From: Prorocentrum cordatum
Lineage: Eukaryota > Sar > Dinophyceae > Prorocentrales > Prorocentraceae
Length of the DNA stretch: 24,553 nt
Assembly (NCBI GenBank): GCA_963575745.1
Contig: CAUYUJ010006551.1
Location: 25,001-49,553, forward strand
Direction of reading: 5' to 3'
Below the pieces are notes generated by a model. The model made no database searches. It was not told the DNA's origin and saw nothing but the letters and a program-made list of their open reading frames with translations. The number at the start of each line of letters is the position of its first letter. The stretch's first letter is position 1. Of this stretch, positions 8,701 to 17,027 are shown piece by piece. The position numbers were made by a program, and so were the translations under genes.

Positions 8701-9575
8701 ATGCGGTGAAACCCATCACCGTCGAGAAGCACCAGAGAGCTGACCCCACGAGTGCGCTGTCGCCGAAGGAGCTCACGAACTTCAGGCCCCTGAACGGACA
8801 GTTGCAGTGGCCGGCAGCCCAAGGAGTGATCATAGCAGCGGCAAACGTGTCAGGACGAGCCATCGTGCAGGACTTGCTGGACGCGAACAAGGATCTGCGC
8901 TTTCTGCAGGCCAACGCGGACGTAGGGCTGTTCTTCGGGTTCGACAGGGCCTGGAGCGACCTGCGAGTTGGCAGCTACACCGACGCGAGCTGGGCGAGCC
9001 GACATGACGGCAGTTCGCAACGAGGCTACGCGATCTTCATCGGGCCCGCGGACGAACTCAACGCCGGCACCCCGACGCATTTCGTGGCCTTGGAGTGGGC
9101 CTCGAAGATGTTACAGCGTCTGTGCAGGAGCTCGCTGTCGGCGGAGGCCCAGGCAGCAGCTTTGGGCGCGGACTCGCTGATGTGGGTGAAGGTCTACCTG
9201 GCGCGGAGCTTGCGACCCGACCTGGAGCTCGAAGGAGCGATGGTGTACCTTGGAGAGTCGCCGTTCACCACGGACGCGAAGTGCCATTACGACGCGTCGC
9301 GCTCAGCGACGGCAGGCCTGGGCATCGCGGAGAAGAGGGCGGCCATCGAGGTGAGGATCGTGAACGAGCAGATGGCGGAGATGGGCGCCTCCTGGAAGTG
9401 GGTGAACACACAGCAGCAGATGGCGGACGGGCTCGTAATCGGAATATCCATGCTGACGCCCTTTCACCAAAGAACTCAACATGAAATTCTGGTGCGCCTC
9501 GTGAAATTTGAACTCCGGCCACTGAAAATTCGATCCAAGCTCTCGGCCCGCCAGATGATGGCAGACGTGCTGCGC
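8701..9575 (+). pseudogene. copia RNase H
   Basis: A long open stretch from 8706 begins with the RT thumb (HAVKPITVEKHQRADPTSAL, LNGQLQWPAAQGVI). RNase H motifs follow: SYTDASWAS (Asp codon 8982-8984), SSLSAEAQAA (Glu codon 9144-9146), FTTDAKCHYDA (Asp codon 9273-9275) and WKWVNTQQQMADGL. It degrades the RNA strand during reverse transcription. Between MADGL and SARQMMADVLRRGVHA lies a 105-nt AT-rich insertion (9435-9539). A frameshift follows near 9600. Confidence 0.92.
9435..9539 (+). other. AT-rich in-frame insertion with GT...AG ends
   Basis: A 105-nt segment starting GTAATCGG and ending GATCCAAG, inserted where copia proteins normally run from ADGL(TK) straight into SARQ. It is much richer in A and T than the flanks and is a multiple of three. 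CTC occurs at both borders. It could be a short intron-like insert or a small insertion with a 3-bp duplication. Confidence 0.35.
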
Positions 9576-9576
9576 C

Positions 9577-10222
9577 GTGGAGTGCATGCGTTTTGCGCTA
9601 CGACTCCCCGACTTCGTGGCTGGCAAGAAGCTCTCCAAGAGGGCGATGGAGCGACGCGAGGAGGAGCTGGACGACGCTGGCGAGGGCACTGCACGACACC
9701 CTCGAGGCGACGCCCGTGACAGAGGCGAAGGAGGAAACGAAGGCCAAGGGCAAGCGCCATTTCGGCGCAAGTAACAGAGCGAAGCTGGCTGCGGCACTGG
9801 CAGCTAGCGGAGGCGGTAGCGCGGCAGGTCAGGTGGTACGGTATACGCCCAGCGGCGTCGAGCTGTTCAACCCACCGACGCCAGCCGACTGGCACGACCT
9901 GATCATGAAGATGATAGTTTTCGGTTTCGTGATGGGACTTGTTGTGGCATTGTACTGCGGGTTTCGTGCTGGAGTGCGGTGGACACGCTGGACCAAGCAG
10001 CTCGAGAATGACACGAAGATCGAGAAAACGCGGGAGCCCGAGACAAAGCCAATACCCGTCAAGGTCAAGACGACCGTGACCGGGACCGACCCGAAGCCGA
10101 CGAAGCAGAAGAAGGTACGCAGCGTGCTCGTCCAGTCGCAGTGTCGCTACAATCTGGATCTCAGCACGCCGAGGTTCCAGCCGCTGCCCGAGTACGCCCG
10201 CGGAGCTTTCGTGACAGGATGA
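9577..10222 (+). pseudogene. C-terminal polyprotein tail with membrane segment
   Basis: Downstream of RNase H the path continues as DFVAGKKLSKRAMERREEEL in frame 1, then shifts to frame 2, which is open to 10222. In frame 2 a hydrophobic stretch at about 9899-9967 (IVFGFVMGLVVALYCGF) looks like a single membrane segment. It is followed by a basic stretch (RAGVRWTRWTKQ) and a Lys/Pro/Thr-rich tail. I know of no defined function. The position after RNase H is where envelope-like ORFs sit in some LTR elements, but nothing here shows fusion or receptor function. Confidence 0.55.
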
Positions 10223-10647
10223 CGGGGTACCCAGAGGCCCTTTTGGCAGGAAGCCAGTTTGGCAGGATGATCGGCGAGGCCGACAGGTGGATGACGGCCA
10301 GCAGGGCCGACGTGAACAAGCTGGCCGGCGGAGGCCGACTCGTGGCTGAGTGCTCCGAGGAGCACACCCTCTGCACGTTTCTGCCCGGCGAGGTCGACCG
10401 ATCGCCCGGCGTGCTGACAAATCAAAGAGATATCAATGTCGCTGTCGCGACCGCCGGTGAGTCTCACATTCGAGTCAGACTGGCTTGTGCAGGGGACCCG
10501 CGGTGTTTGTGACGTTCTATCTGTTTGAGTTTCGGTCCTGTTCCCATCTGAGTTTCAAGGTTTTGTTTCCTGGGAAAGTTCCGGGGAGCCCTGATCTTGG
10601 CAGTGTGCGATTTTGAATGAATCTGTGCTAACTCCCTTTTCCGCCCG
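10223..10647 (+). other. 3' internal region of the retrotransposon
   Basis: No conserved domain is seen. The bases before the 3' LTR are pyrimidine-rich (CTCCCTTTTCCGCCCG), so the expected polypurine tract is missing or mutated. Confidence 0.5.
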
Positions 10648-10905
10648 TGTCAATACAACTTCAATTATATCGAGTTATGCAGATGTATTCTTGTGCAGTA
10701 GCACAGCTCAGAAGTTTCAGCAAGCATGGCGTGTGCTAAGCAGTTGTTTCACATATGTCTGTACCCATTGCCATTTGATGTTCAGGGGGCCCTGAGTCAG
10801 GTACAAGGTTGCGTATGCGTATCTCACGACCTGATACGATTATCAAGATAATCTGTTCGATCGAACACATCCCGAGGAGACTTCTGGTGCTGCCATCGGT
10901 TGATA
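10648..10905 (+). repeat. 3' LTR
   Basis: A 258-bp copy of 3804-4055 with the same ends (TGTCAATA and GGTTGATA) and a 6-bp insertion relative to the 5' copy. Confidence 0.93.
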
Positions 10906-10910
10906 AATAT
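10906..10910 (+). repeat. Target site duplication AATAT, right
   Basis: Identical to 3799-3803 and directly abuts the 3' LTR end. Confidence 0.9.
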
Positions 10911-11227
10911 ATCCCCCGCCGAGTCCGAAACGGCAAGTTCTGCGCCATCACGATCGGCGGCCTAGAGGGCAAGCACAACGGTGCGAATCCCACCAGCCCT
11001 CTGGGCGTCGGGGGTTCAGGGCGTTTCCTCTTCCACCCCTCCTTCTTCCCCTTCGGGGAGGGGTTTCCCCCTCCACAATTACTCAATATGAATACTACTC
11101 TCCCTCTTCCCCTGATGACGGCCTGGGAGTGTCCGACCCCTCCCGCGTACTGTTTGTTTACACACAGGTTTCCCCGGAGTTGGGTTTTCGCCTGCATTTT
11201 TTTCAAAATGCTGCTCTCGCTGAGGCG
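10911..11227. other. Unassigned spacer
   Basis: No gene is recognised. A CCCCTCCTTCTTCCCCTTCGGGGAGGGG stem-like stretch lies near 11035-11066. Confidence 0.35.
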
Positions 11228-11405
11228 CCGGCCTCATTTTCGGGCCCCGCTCGTTCCGAATCGTGCTCCCGCTGCAGCGCTGGCCTCATTTCCGTGCTTC
11301 CGCTCGTTCCGAATCGTGCTCCCGCTGCAGCGCTGGCCTCATTTCCGCGCTTCCGCTCGTTTCGACTCGTGCTCCCGCTGCAGCGCTGGCGTCATTTCCC
11401 GTGCC
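11228..11405 (+). repeat. 53-bp tandem repeat, about three copies
   Basis: GCTCCCGCTGCAGCGCTGGC starts at 11265, 11318 and 11371, with CTCATTTCCG and CGCTCGTT in each unit. Not coding. Confidence 0.85.
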
Positions 11406-11799
11406 ATGCCACGGCATGCAATGCAATGCAATGCTCGGTTGATACTACGCTTTGCGGTGCTCTTCTACGCCATGCCATGCCGTGCTCTACAATGCATCGC
11501 GTACCCTTCCGGGATCATTGCCCTGCTCGACATCCAACTGTGCGAGTAGAGAGGGGATCTGCGCCATGGTAAGGGATGGGAGGGAGGGGTAGGATGTCAG
11601 ATATGACGCGAGCGCACCTAGCTTGCCCTACACCCTCCCCTGGACCTGGACGGGGGGGTCCGCGAGTCGCCGGAGCGTCCAAAACGGCCTCGGCGAGGAA
11701 GCCAAAATTATTGGTTTTACTAAGGTTTTGGCCCCATTTTGGCATCTTGGGGGGGGGACGCTAATTAAAGCTCCCCTCTTGTTTGATCGATCTCCTCCA
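11406..11799. other. Unassigned region with GCATGC-rich patch
   Basis: 11405-11500 is dense in GCATG/CATGC/AATGC words in both orientations. From 11575 to 11690 there is a purine-rich then GC-rich stretch. No gene is recognised. Confidence 0.4.
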
Positions 11800-12020
11800 A
11801 GATGGCCCCAAGAAGCGCCCAGGAGTCCCAAGATGGCCCCAAGATGGCCCCAAAAGGCCCCCAAGAGGCCCCCAAGAGGCCCCCCAAAGGATCCCAAGCG
11901 GCCCCAAGAGGCCCCCCCGAGGCACCCAAGACGCTGAAGAGCCCCCCACGACCGCCAAGAGACCCCCAAGACGTCCCAAGACGTCCAAGAGGTACCTCAA
12001 GAGGCTCCGAGCAGCATCCA
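11800..12020 (+). repeat. Degenerate CCCCAAGA-type tandem repeat
   Basis: Short degenerate units around GGCCCCAAGATGGCCCC and CCCCCAAGAGG. The inverted counterpart (GGGGCCGTCTTGG-like) occurs at 16540-16730, and a short patch at 13828-13870. Open frames on both strands reflect the repeat. Confidence 0.75.
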
Positions 12021-12042
12021 AGAGACCTCTGGTCCTTTTGCT

Positions 12043-12175
12043 TGCTCTCCTCCTCCTCCTCTTTCCTCCTCCTATCCATTCTCATCCTCCTCCTTCCCCT
12101 CCGCCTCCTCCTCCTCCTCCTCCTCCTCCTCCTCCTCCTCCTCCTCCTCATCCTATTCATCCTCCTTCTCCCTAC
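12043..12175 (+). repeat. (CCT)n tract
   Basis: A pyrimidine-only triplet run with few interruptions, opposite in strand sense to the (GGA)n tracts at 1888-2370. Confidence 0.9.
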
Positions 12176-12301
12176 TCCCTCATCCATCCATCCAATTTTT
12201 TCCTTCGCCCCCTCTCTCCTTCACACGGTTCGGCCGTCCCCCTCTTTGCTCCCGCACTTCCCTGATCACCTCTCAACTCGCCTGGACATCGTTTCTGGAT
12301 G

Positions 12302-12326
12302 GGCTGGTGGGGATACTTTTTTTTTT
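12302..12326 (+). repeat. Dispersed GGCTGGTGGGGATA motif, T-run form
   Basis: Second T-run copy (compare 221-245). It is preceded by GACATCGTT and a TGGA word, in the same positions as at the first copy. Confidence 0.7.
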
Positions 12327-13064
12327 GGTCGGCGGCTCCAAGGCAACGGTCAAGGAGCGGAAGCGGCGTCGGGGATGCGGCACGGTGCGAATTTGCGAAC
12401 ACAGCTGCCAATGTCGGCAAGCCAGTTCGCACCTGCAAAGCAAGCTCGCAGCTGCACACGCACAGAACAAAATGAACTAAATTCACAAGCAAACGCACAT
12501 AGGCGCAGCAGCGTGAACCGAAGTGAACGAGCTGCAGAGTGTGCGAAGACCGCGGAGTGAGTCGCCGGTTCGGCGCCAAACTCCAGGCCACCTGCCCACG
12601 CCGAACTACTGTACGGTGAACCCGGGCAGAGCGCAGTGGAAGACGGGCTGGTGGGGATACGCGAAGCGACTAGAATTACAATCCTACCAAGGAAGCGAGG
12701 TATCAGCGCAAAGCGCGGACGTGTCAAGAACGGCGATGGACTCCACCCACACAAGCCGATGCGATGCCCAGACACTACCACTGCAGAACACCGTAAATGG
12801 AAGATCTCTCCACCGATTATAAAGCCTAGCTACTGGTTCGGAGCAACCGCGTGTCCATAGCAACTACTTTCAACAGTATGCGTATGCAAAGCGCCCATCT
12901 TCGTACACTAGGCAGCACGGTTCCAAAGCCAAAGAGAAACTAAGTCAAAGAGGTTGGAGGTTGTGGGCATCACCATCAACACCATGTATCTAGGTCGATG
13001 CCACTATCTGAAGGTCCATGGTGGCGTATACCGTCTATCTCCCCAAAAAATACATTATTTTGCT
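12327..13064. other. Unassigned region
   Basis: No gene is recognised on either strand. It contains the second GCGAAGCG-form 28-mer at 12646-12673. Open frames of 60-250 codons here have no recognisable motif. Confidence 0.4.
12646..12673 (+). repeat. Dispersed 28-mer, GCGAAGCG form
   Basis: Matches 863-890 at 27 of 28 positions. It lies 344 bases downstream of a T-run form of the same motif. Confidence 0.75.
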
Positions 13065-13067
13065 TCG

Positions 13068-13445
13068 AGGATCCGCTCCCTCGTGAATTGTGTTATGTCC
13101 GCGCTCCCAGGGCCACGTTCTCTGGTAACTTACACGGCGTCCGGCCCCGCAGGGCCACGATCCCTCGTGAATTACGCTGCGTCCGCGCTCTCAGGGCCAC
13201 GATCTGTTGTAAACGACGCTGCGTCCGCGCTCCCAGGGCTACGATCCACCGTACATGATGCTGCGTCCGCGCTCCCAGGGCCACGATCCCTTGCAAATGA
13301 CGCTGCTTCCGCACGTCCTGGGCCACGGCCCCTCGTAAACTGTGCTGCGTCCACGCTCCCAGGGCTGCGCTCCCTCGTGAATCACGCTGCGTCCGCGCTC
13401 CCACGGCCACGTTTCTTAGTAAATTGCGCTGTGCTCGGGCTCCCA
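13068..13445 (+). repeat. 42-bp satellite array, about nine units
   Basis: GCTGCGTCCGCGCTC-type unit starts at 13176, 13218, 13260, 13302, 13344 and 13386 are spaced exactly 42. Diverged units extend to both sides. The core is CAGGGCCACGATCCCTCGT. The 14-codon period keeps several frames open on both strands. Same family as 3560-3690. Confidence 0.92.
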
Positions 13446-13485
13446 GAACCACCTGGGCATCCTGGGGCGCCCAGGCCGCTCGAGA

Positions 13486-13705
13486 TCTGCAAAACAAGCG
13501 TTTTTTCTTGAGACATCCTCGAAGCGTCTCGCTCGAGACATCCTCGAGACCTGGGCACGCGAAAACAAGCATTTCACCTGAGACATCCTCTGAAGTCTGG
13601 TCCCCAGGAGAGGAACGATCTATAGCACAAAACAAACGTTTCGCTCGAGACATCCTCAACACACTATGCAAAACAGGCGTTTCGCTAGGGACATCCTCAA
13701 AATTC
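13486..13705 (+). repeat. Interspersed CAAAACAAGCGTTTC / GAGACATCCTC repeat
   Basis: Four to five imperfect copies of CAAAACAAGCGTTTCGCTCG followed by AGACATCCTC, near 13489, 13560, 13630 and 13673, with a partial one near 13528. A related word, TTTTCAAAA.GGCTCTCG, recurs at 17028 and 17216. Confidence 0.7.
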
Positions 13706-13957
13706 AATTCCGCCGGCCCTACGCGACCTCGCTGTTTGTCGCAGAATGATTCCGCTGGCCCGACGCCCGTCGATTCCGGAGGGGAACTCATAAAAGAGAA
13801 CCCTGGGCCCACGCCCTTTCCGGGAAAGGAGGCTCCAAGAGGCCCCCAAACGGCCTCCAAGAGGCCACGAACGCGCAGGCAATCGCCTGCGATGGCACAA
13901 TACGGGCCGGCGGAGTGAGCGAAGCGATTAAACGAGTGCCTGAAAGCACGAGTGATG

Positions 13958-13985
13958 TTTTTTTTGTTTTTTGTTTTGTAATGGT
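13958..13985 (-). other. A-rich tract downstream of the nucleotidase gene
   Basis: On the minus strand this reads as A runs broken by C, about 140 nt after the stop codon of the gene at 14126. It could be a remnant poly(A) tail of a retroposed mRNA or just a simple A-rich spacer. Confidence 0.35.
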
Positions 13986-14125
13986 GGGCCTACAGGCAGA
14001 CCAGGACGCCTCGTCACTGCTCGGCTCTGGCTGCCGCCGCCCAGCAGCGGCCGAGGGTTCAGGCCTCCGAGTGGCCGCCTCAGGCGGTCGGGGCCCGTCG
14101 GCGAGCTCCTCCGTCACCGAGCGAC

Positions 14126-16177
14126 TCAGCCGACGTGGCCCGCTGCCTCCACGAGCACGAAGTCCACGAGCTCCTGCCAGCTCACCTTCCCGTTCTTGTC
14201 CGCGTCCGCGTAGCTGAGGCACTGCTTGGCAACCACGGCCGACGCTGGCAGCTTCGGCAGGAGCCTGCGCATGACCGCGAGCATATCGTCGGGATCGATC
14301 ATCCCGTCGCCCGACACGTCCGCCTTCCTGAAGAACTCCTTGAGCTCGTTGGCGGAGATCCTGCCATCGCCGTCGAGGTCCACCAGCGACTGCCACACCT
14401 GGTCGCAAAAGTGACGCACGAGGATGGGCAGCGCCGGCTGGCCCGAGTCGTCCGGGGGCACGCGCTCGGGGAATCTCTCGGCGTAGGCCCTGAGCACACC
14501 GTTGGCCTTCATCAGGTACGAGTTTACGACGACGCTGTAAATCCTGCCGCGCACGAGCGGCGCGCCGCGCACCTCCACCACGGCGCCCGTGGCCGCGTCC
14601 ATCCCCATGCCCTCGTCCCCGTGCAGCGCCATGCCCGAGACCTCGCCCCCGAGCCACGGCCGCCGGCTCTCGCGGACGGCGTCCGACAGGGCGGCGCCGT
14701 CCAGGCGGACGAGGATCTGCTCCGAGGGGAACGGGCACTCCGCCGCGAGGTGCGCGAAGGTGAGGACCCCGTCCGCGTAGTCGCGATTGCCCCGCACGGC
14801 GCCCGCGTTGACGACGGCACCGTCGGCCTTGTAGAACGCACGGAGCCCGCTCGCGATGCGGGAGGCCATCGTGCACTCGCCCGCCCGCACGCCGACCGAG
14901 GTGAGGAGCTCCTTCTCGCTGTCGAGGACGGCGAGGGTCGCCCTTTTCAGCTCCTCGGCGGGCGCTTGCAGCCGCTCGACGACGGCGGCCGTGGCGGCGC
15001 ACGGCTTGTGGGCGAGCTCGAGCGGAGGGCCCTTGTGTCGGCTCGGCTGCGCCAGCGGCACAAGCCTCGTCCGCACGCTGGTCGGGGCGCCGCGGGGCGC
15101 GCCCGCCGCCCACTCGAGGTCGACCACGGCGACGCTGAAGGCGTCCTCGCCCGCCTTGCAGATGGGCACGCCGCCCACCTCCTCCATGAAGACGCCGTGG
15201 TCGTGCCCGCCGAGGATGACGGGGAACAGGCCCTTTTGAGCGAGGGTCCTATCATCGGCGATGTCCTGGTGAGTCAGCGGGATGACGGCGTCGACGCACT
15301 CGGCCGCCGCGCGTCCCCGGGCGACGGCCCCCTCCGCGGCGTCGAGGACAGGTGTGATGCGCGCCGCATGGCCGTTGAAGGCGCCCTCCCGGTAGAGGGA
15401 CGCGTCCTTGCCGCCGCCGCAGCACAGGCCGACGAGCGCCACGCAGCGCCCCCCTTCGAGGTTCACCACCATGTTGTCGGGGCACGACCGTGGCAAGGGC
15501 TCGTCGGCGCTGAAGGACCGCATGTTCGAGTTTAGCCAGGTGAACTTGGACTCGCCGATGCGCTGCAGCAGGCTCGCGTGCGGGATGTCGGCCTCGTGGT
15601 TGCCGAAGCTGACGCAGTCGACGCCAGCGGCGTTCATGGCCGCCACCATGCCGCGGCCGTGGTCGATCGAGGACAGCAGCGATGGCGCTACAAAGTCGCC
15701 AGCGAGCGTTGTCAGGACGTTGGACCTGGGAAGCCCTGGCTCAGCGCCTCGATGCACGAGCGGAGCACGGCGAAGTTGTCCAGCAGGTAGACGTCGTTGA
15801 CGTGGAAGACGCGCATGCGACAGGAAGGGGCGCTGGCTTCCGGCACATTGGCTGGGGGAGCGGCCGCCAGCCTCTCTCGCACGTCGGCCGGCAGGCTGGA
15901 GACCGCGGCCGACAGGTCCGCCTCCCCGCTCTGGGAGACCGCCTGGCAGATGCCACAGTTGCCTACGTTATGTTGCTCCCATCCTGCTTAGGGACCGCAT
16001 CCCAGAAGTGATTTCGAAAGGGTGTCGACAGAGTGTCGAAAGAGTGTCTCCCAGGGCCCGTCACGTGAAAACCCTCGATTTTTGGGGTGTTTTCCTGGTG
16101 CTCGAAATTCCTTCTGGTGATCAAGGCTAAAAAGTAGGTAGGAACATCACAATGCCTACGCCGACGGCGTGCCCCAT
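14126..16177 (-). CDS. Metallophosphatase / 5'-nucleotidase with three EF-hands, interrupted
   Basis: The first part starts at ATG 16177 in the context GCCACCATGGG and reads MGHAVGVGNCGIC after removal of the MITE intron, then a linker and FHVNDVYLLDNF (metal-binding Asp; DVY instead of DxH). One base appears missing near 15740; the remaining 543 codons (15757-14126) are open. Using that numbering, GDF is at 20-22, GNHEAD at 52-57, THQD at 162-165, GGHDH at 183-187, the nucleotidase C-terminal domain motif NAGAVRGN at 317-324, and EF-hand loops at 460-471, 480-491 and 518-529. The family hydrolyses phosphate from nucleotides using two metal ions; the EF-hands suggest calcium control. No signal peptide is evident. 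The frame break may be an assembly error or a real lesion. Confidence 0.85.
15963..16155 (-). other. Candidate GC-AG intron made by the MITE
   Basis: In gene sense, the 193-nt segment begins GCATTG and ends ACGTAG. Removing it joins GTAG to GCAAC and restores the frame of the nucleotidase across the insertion. Unspliced, the frame hits TAG at 16129-16127. Both splice sites come from the duplicated target CGTAGGCA. GC-AG introns are known in dinoflagellates. Confidence 0.65.
15968..16152. mobile_element. MITE copy 2 (185 bp, perfect 8-bp target duplication)
   Basis: Flanked by TGCCTACG at 15960-15967 and 16153-16160. Ends are TTATGTTGCTCCC and GGAACATCACAA, the same inverted termini as copy 1 at 3271-3461. 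Shared internal blocks include GGGCCCG-ACGTGAAAACCCTC and ATCAAGGC. It is inserted in the coding sequence of the nucleotidase gene. Confidence 0.88.
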
Positions 16178-16254
16178 GGTGGCTCCGCCCCTCGGCGCCC
16201 CGCACAGAGGGCGACGGCGGCGCGCGGCCCGCGAGAGCCGACACGGCCTGAGCC

Positions 16255-16279
16255 GACGACGACGACGACGACGACGACG
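16255..16279 (+). repeat. (GAC)n microsatellite
   Basis: Eight GAC triplets in the region upstream of the nucleotidase start codon. It would be (GTC)n in its leader if transcribed. Confidence 0.9.
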
Positions 16280-16539
16280 GCGGCGAGACATCGCCTGGAC
16301 AGGATGATTTTTTTTGTTGTTTGCTTTTTTTTTTACGGCGCAGGACGGAGCTACATGGCGGATCCGACCTTACAAGACTTGGGATGATTGTTTCTGTCTT
16401 TCTGTAAGATTTTAAGTTCGTTTTAACGTCGACAATTGCTCGAAAAAGGCGTGCTCAGTCAACCTGGGGCAGAACGGAAAGAGCGTGGAAGCGTTAGACA
16501 GCAGGATCGGGCATAGCTGCTGGTCTGCGGGGCGTCCTG
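16280..16539. other. Unassigned region with two T runs
   Basis: T-rich stretches near 16306-16334, preceded by GACATCGCCTGGACAGGATGA, loosely resembling the context of the T-run motifs at 221 and 12302. No gene is recognised. Confidence 0.35.
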
Positions 16540-16730
16540 GAGCGGCTCCAGGGCCCCGGGGGTTCTCTCGGGGGCCTCTCGGTGCCGTCTCGGGGCCGAC
16601 TCGGGGCCGTCTTGGGGCCCCTTGGCCTTGGAGCTTGGGATTTGCGGAAGGGGGCCTCTTGAGGCTCGCTTGAGCCGTCTTGGGCTGACTGGCACTCGTG
16701 GGCCGTCTCGGGCTCCCGTGCAGGCCTCTG
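16540..16730 (+). repeat. GGGGCCGTCT-type degenerate tandem repeat
   Basis: Units of about 11-13 bp around TCTCGGGGCCG and CTTGGGGCC, the reverse-complement style of the repeat at 11800-12020. Confidence 0.7.
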
Positions 16731-16803
16731 GGGACATGCTGTGGGGCCCTCTAGCGCCGCCCACATGTCTTCTAGAAGTTCTCAATCGTCACAAGGATGG
16801 ACC

Positions 16804-17021
16804 GTACATGGACATTATATTCGAACCCTGTGGCCCAAGATGCCCCCCAGACCCCCCGAAATTAATATTGATGGCGTGGCGACGGGGGGGGGCGTGACTG
16901 GACAGAAATATTCGAACCCCAAAGCACCGCCTTTACTGAGACCAACATTGATGTCGGGGGCGCGGGGGTGATTTAGAATCTCCCTCGAATGTGTAAGGGT
17001 TCGAATATATTGTCCATCTAC
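16804..17021. repeat. TIR-bounded element with internal partial duplication
   Basis: 26-bp terminal inverted repeats (16804-16829 and 16996-17021) match at 24 of 26 positions; the core is ATTCGAACCCT. A third, direct copy of the end (TGGACAGAAATATTCGAACC) lies inside near 16899, together with a repeated ATTGATG and G-rich segment, so the left half is an imperfect tandem duplication of about 90 bp. No clear target duplication. MITE-like. Confidence 0.6.
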
Positions 17022-17027
17022 TGGAGG

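Larger units (their letters stand above)
3804..10905 (+). mobile_element. Ty1/copia-type LTR retrotransposon, degenerate
   Basis: A 7.1-kb element. Two direct repeats (252 and 258 bp) begin TGTCAA and end TTGATA, and are bounded by a perfect 5-bp duplication AATAT. The interior reads protease, methyltransferase-like domain, integrase, reverse transcriptase, RNase H; integrase before RT is the copia order. The LTRs differ at about 31 of 252 aligned bases plus a 6-base indel, so the insertion is old. The frame is broken by at least four in-frame stops (4954, 5716, 8277, 8460) and many frameshifts. No gag is recognised between the leader and the protease, and no clear polypurine tract precedes the 3' LTR. 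Confidence 0.95.

Noticed and set aside
10975-11005. GTGCGAATCCCACC considered as a tRNA T-arm
   Set aside because: No D-arm, anticodon arm or acceptor stem can be paired around it.
11728-11750. CCCATTTTGGC considered as a second spliced-leader relic
   Set aside because: Only a 10-nt core matches the leader, and it belongs to the local CCCCAAGATGG repeat family.
13068-13445. Regular repeats considered as a CRISPR array
   Set aside because: Units are contiguous with no unique spacers, units diverge from each other, and the context is eukaryotic.
13788-15535. Long alternative frames opposite or overlapping the nucleotidase gene (466 codons on +, 441 on minus)
   Set aside because: High GC keeps stops rare in all frames. 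Only the frame 15757-14126 carries metallophosphatase and EF-hand motifs.
16240-16275. GGCTCAGG on the minus strand before the nucleotidase ATG considered as a leader relic
   Set aside because: Only about 8 of 10 bases match, next to a GTC microsatellite; the rest of the leader is absent.
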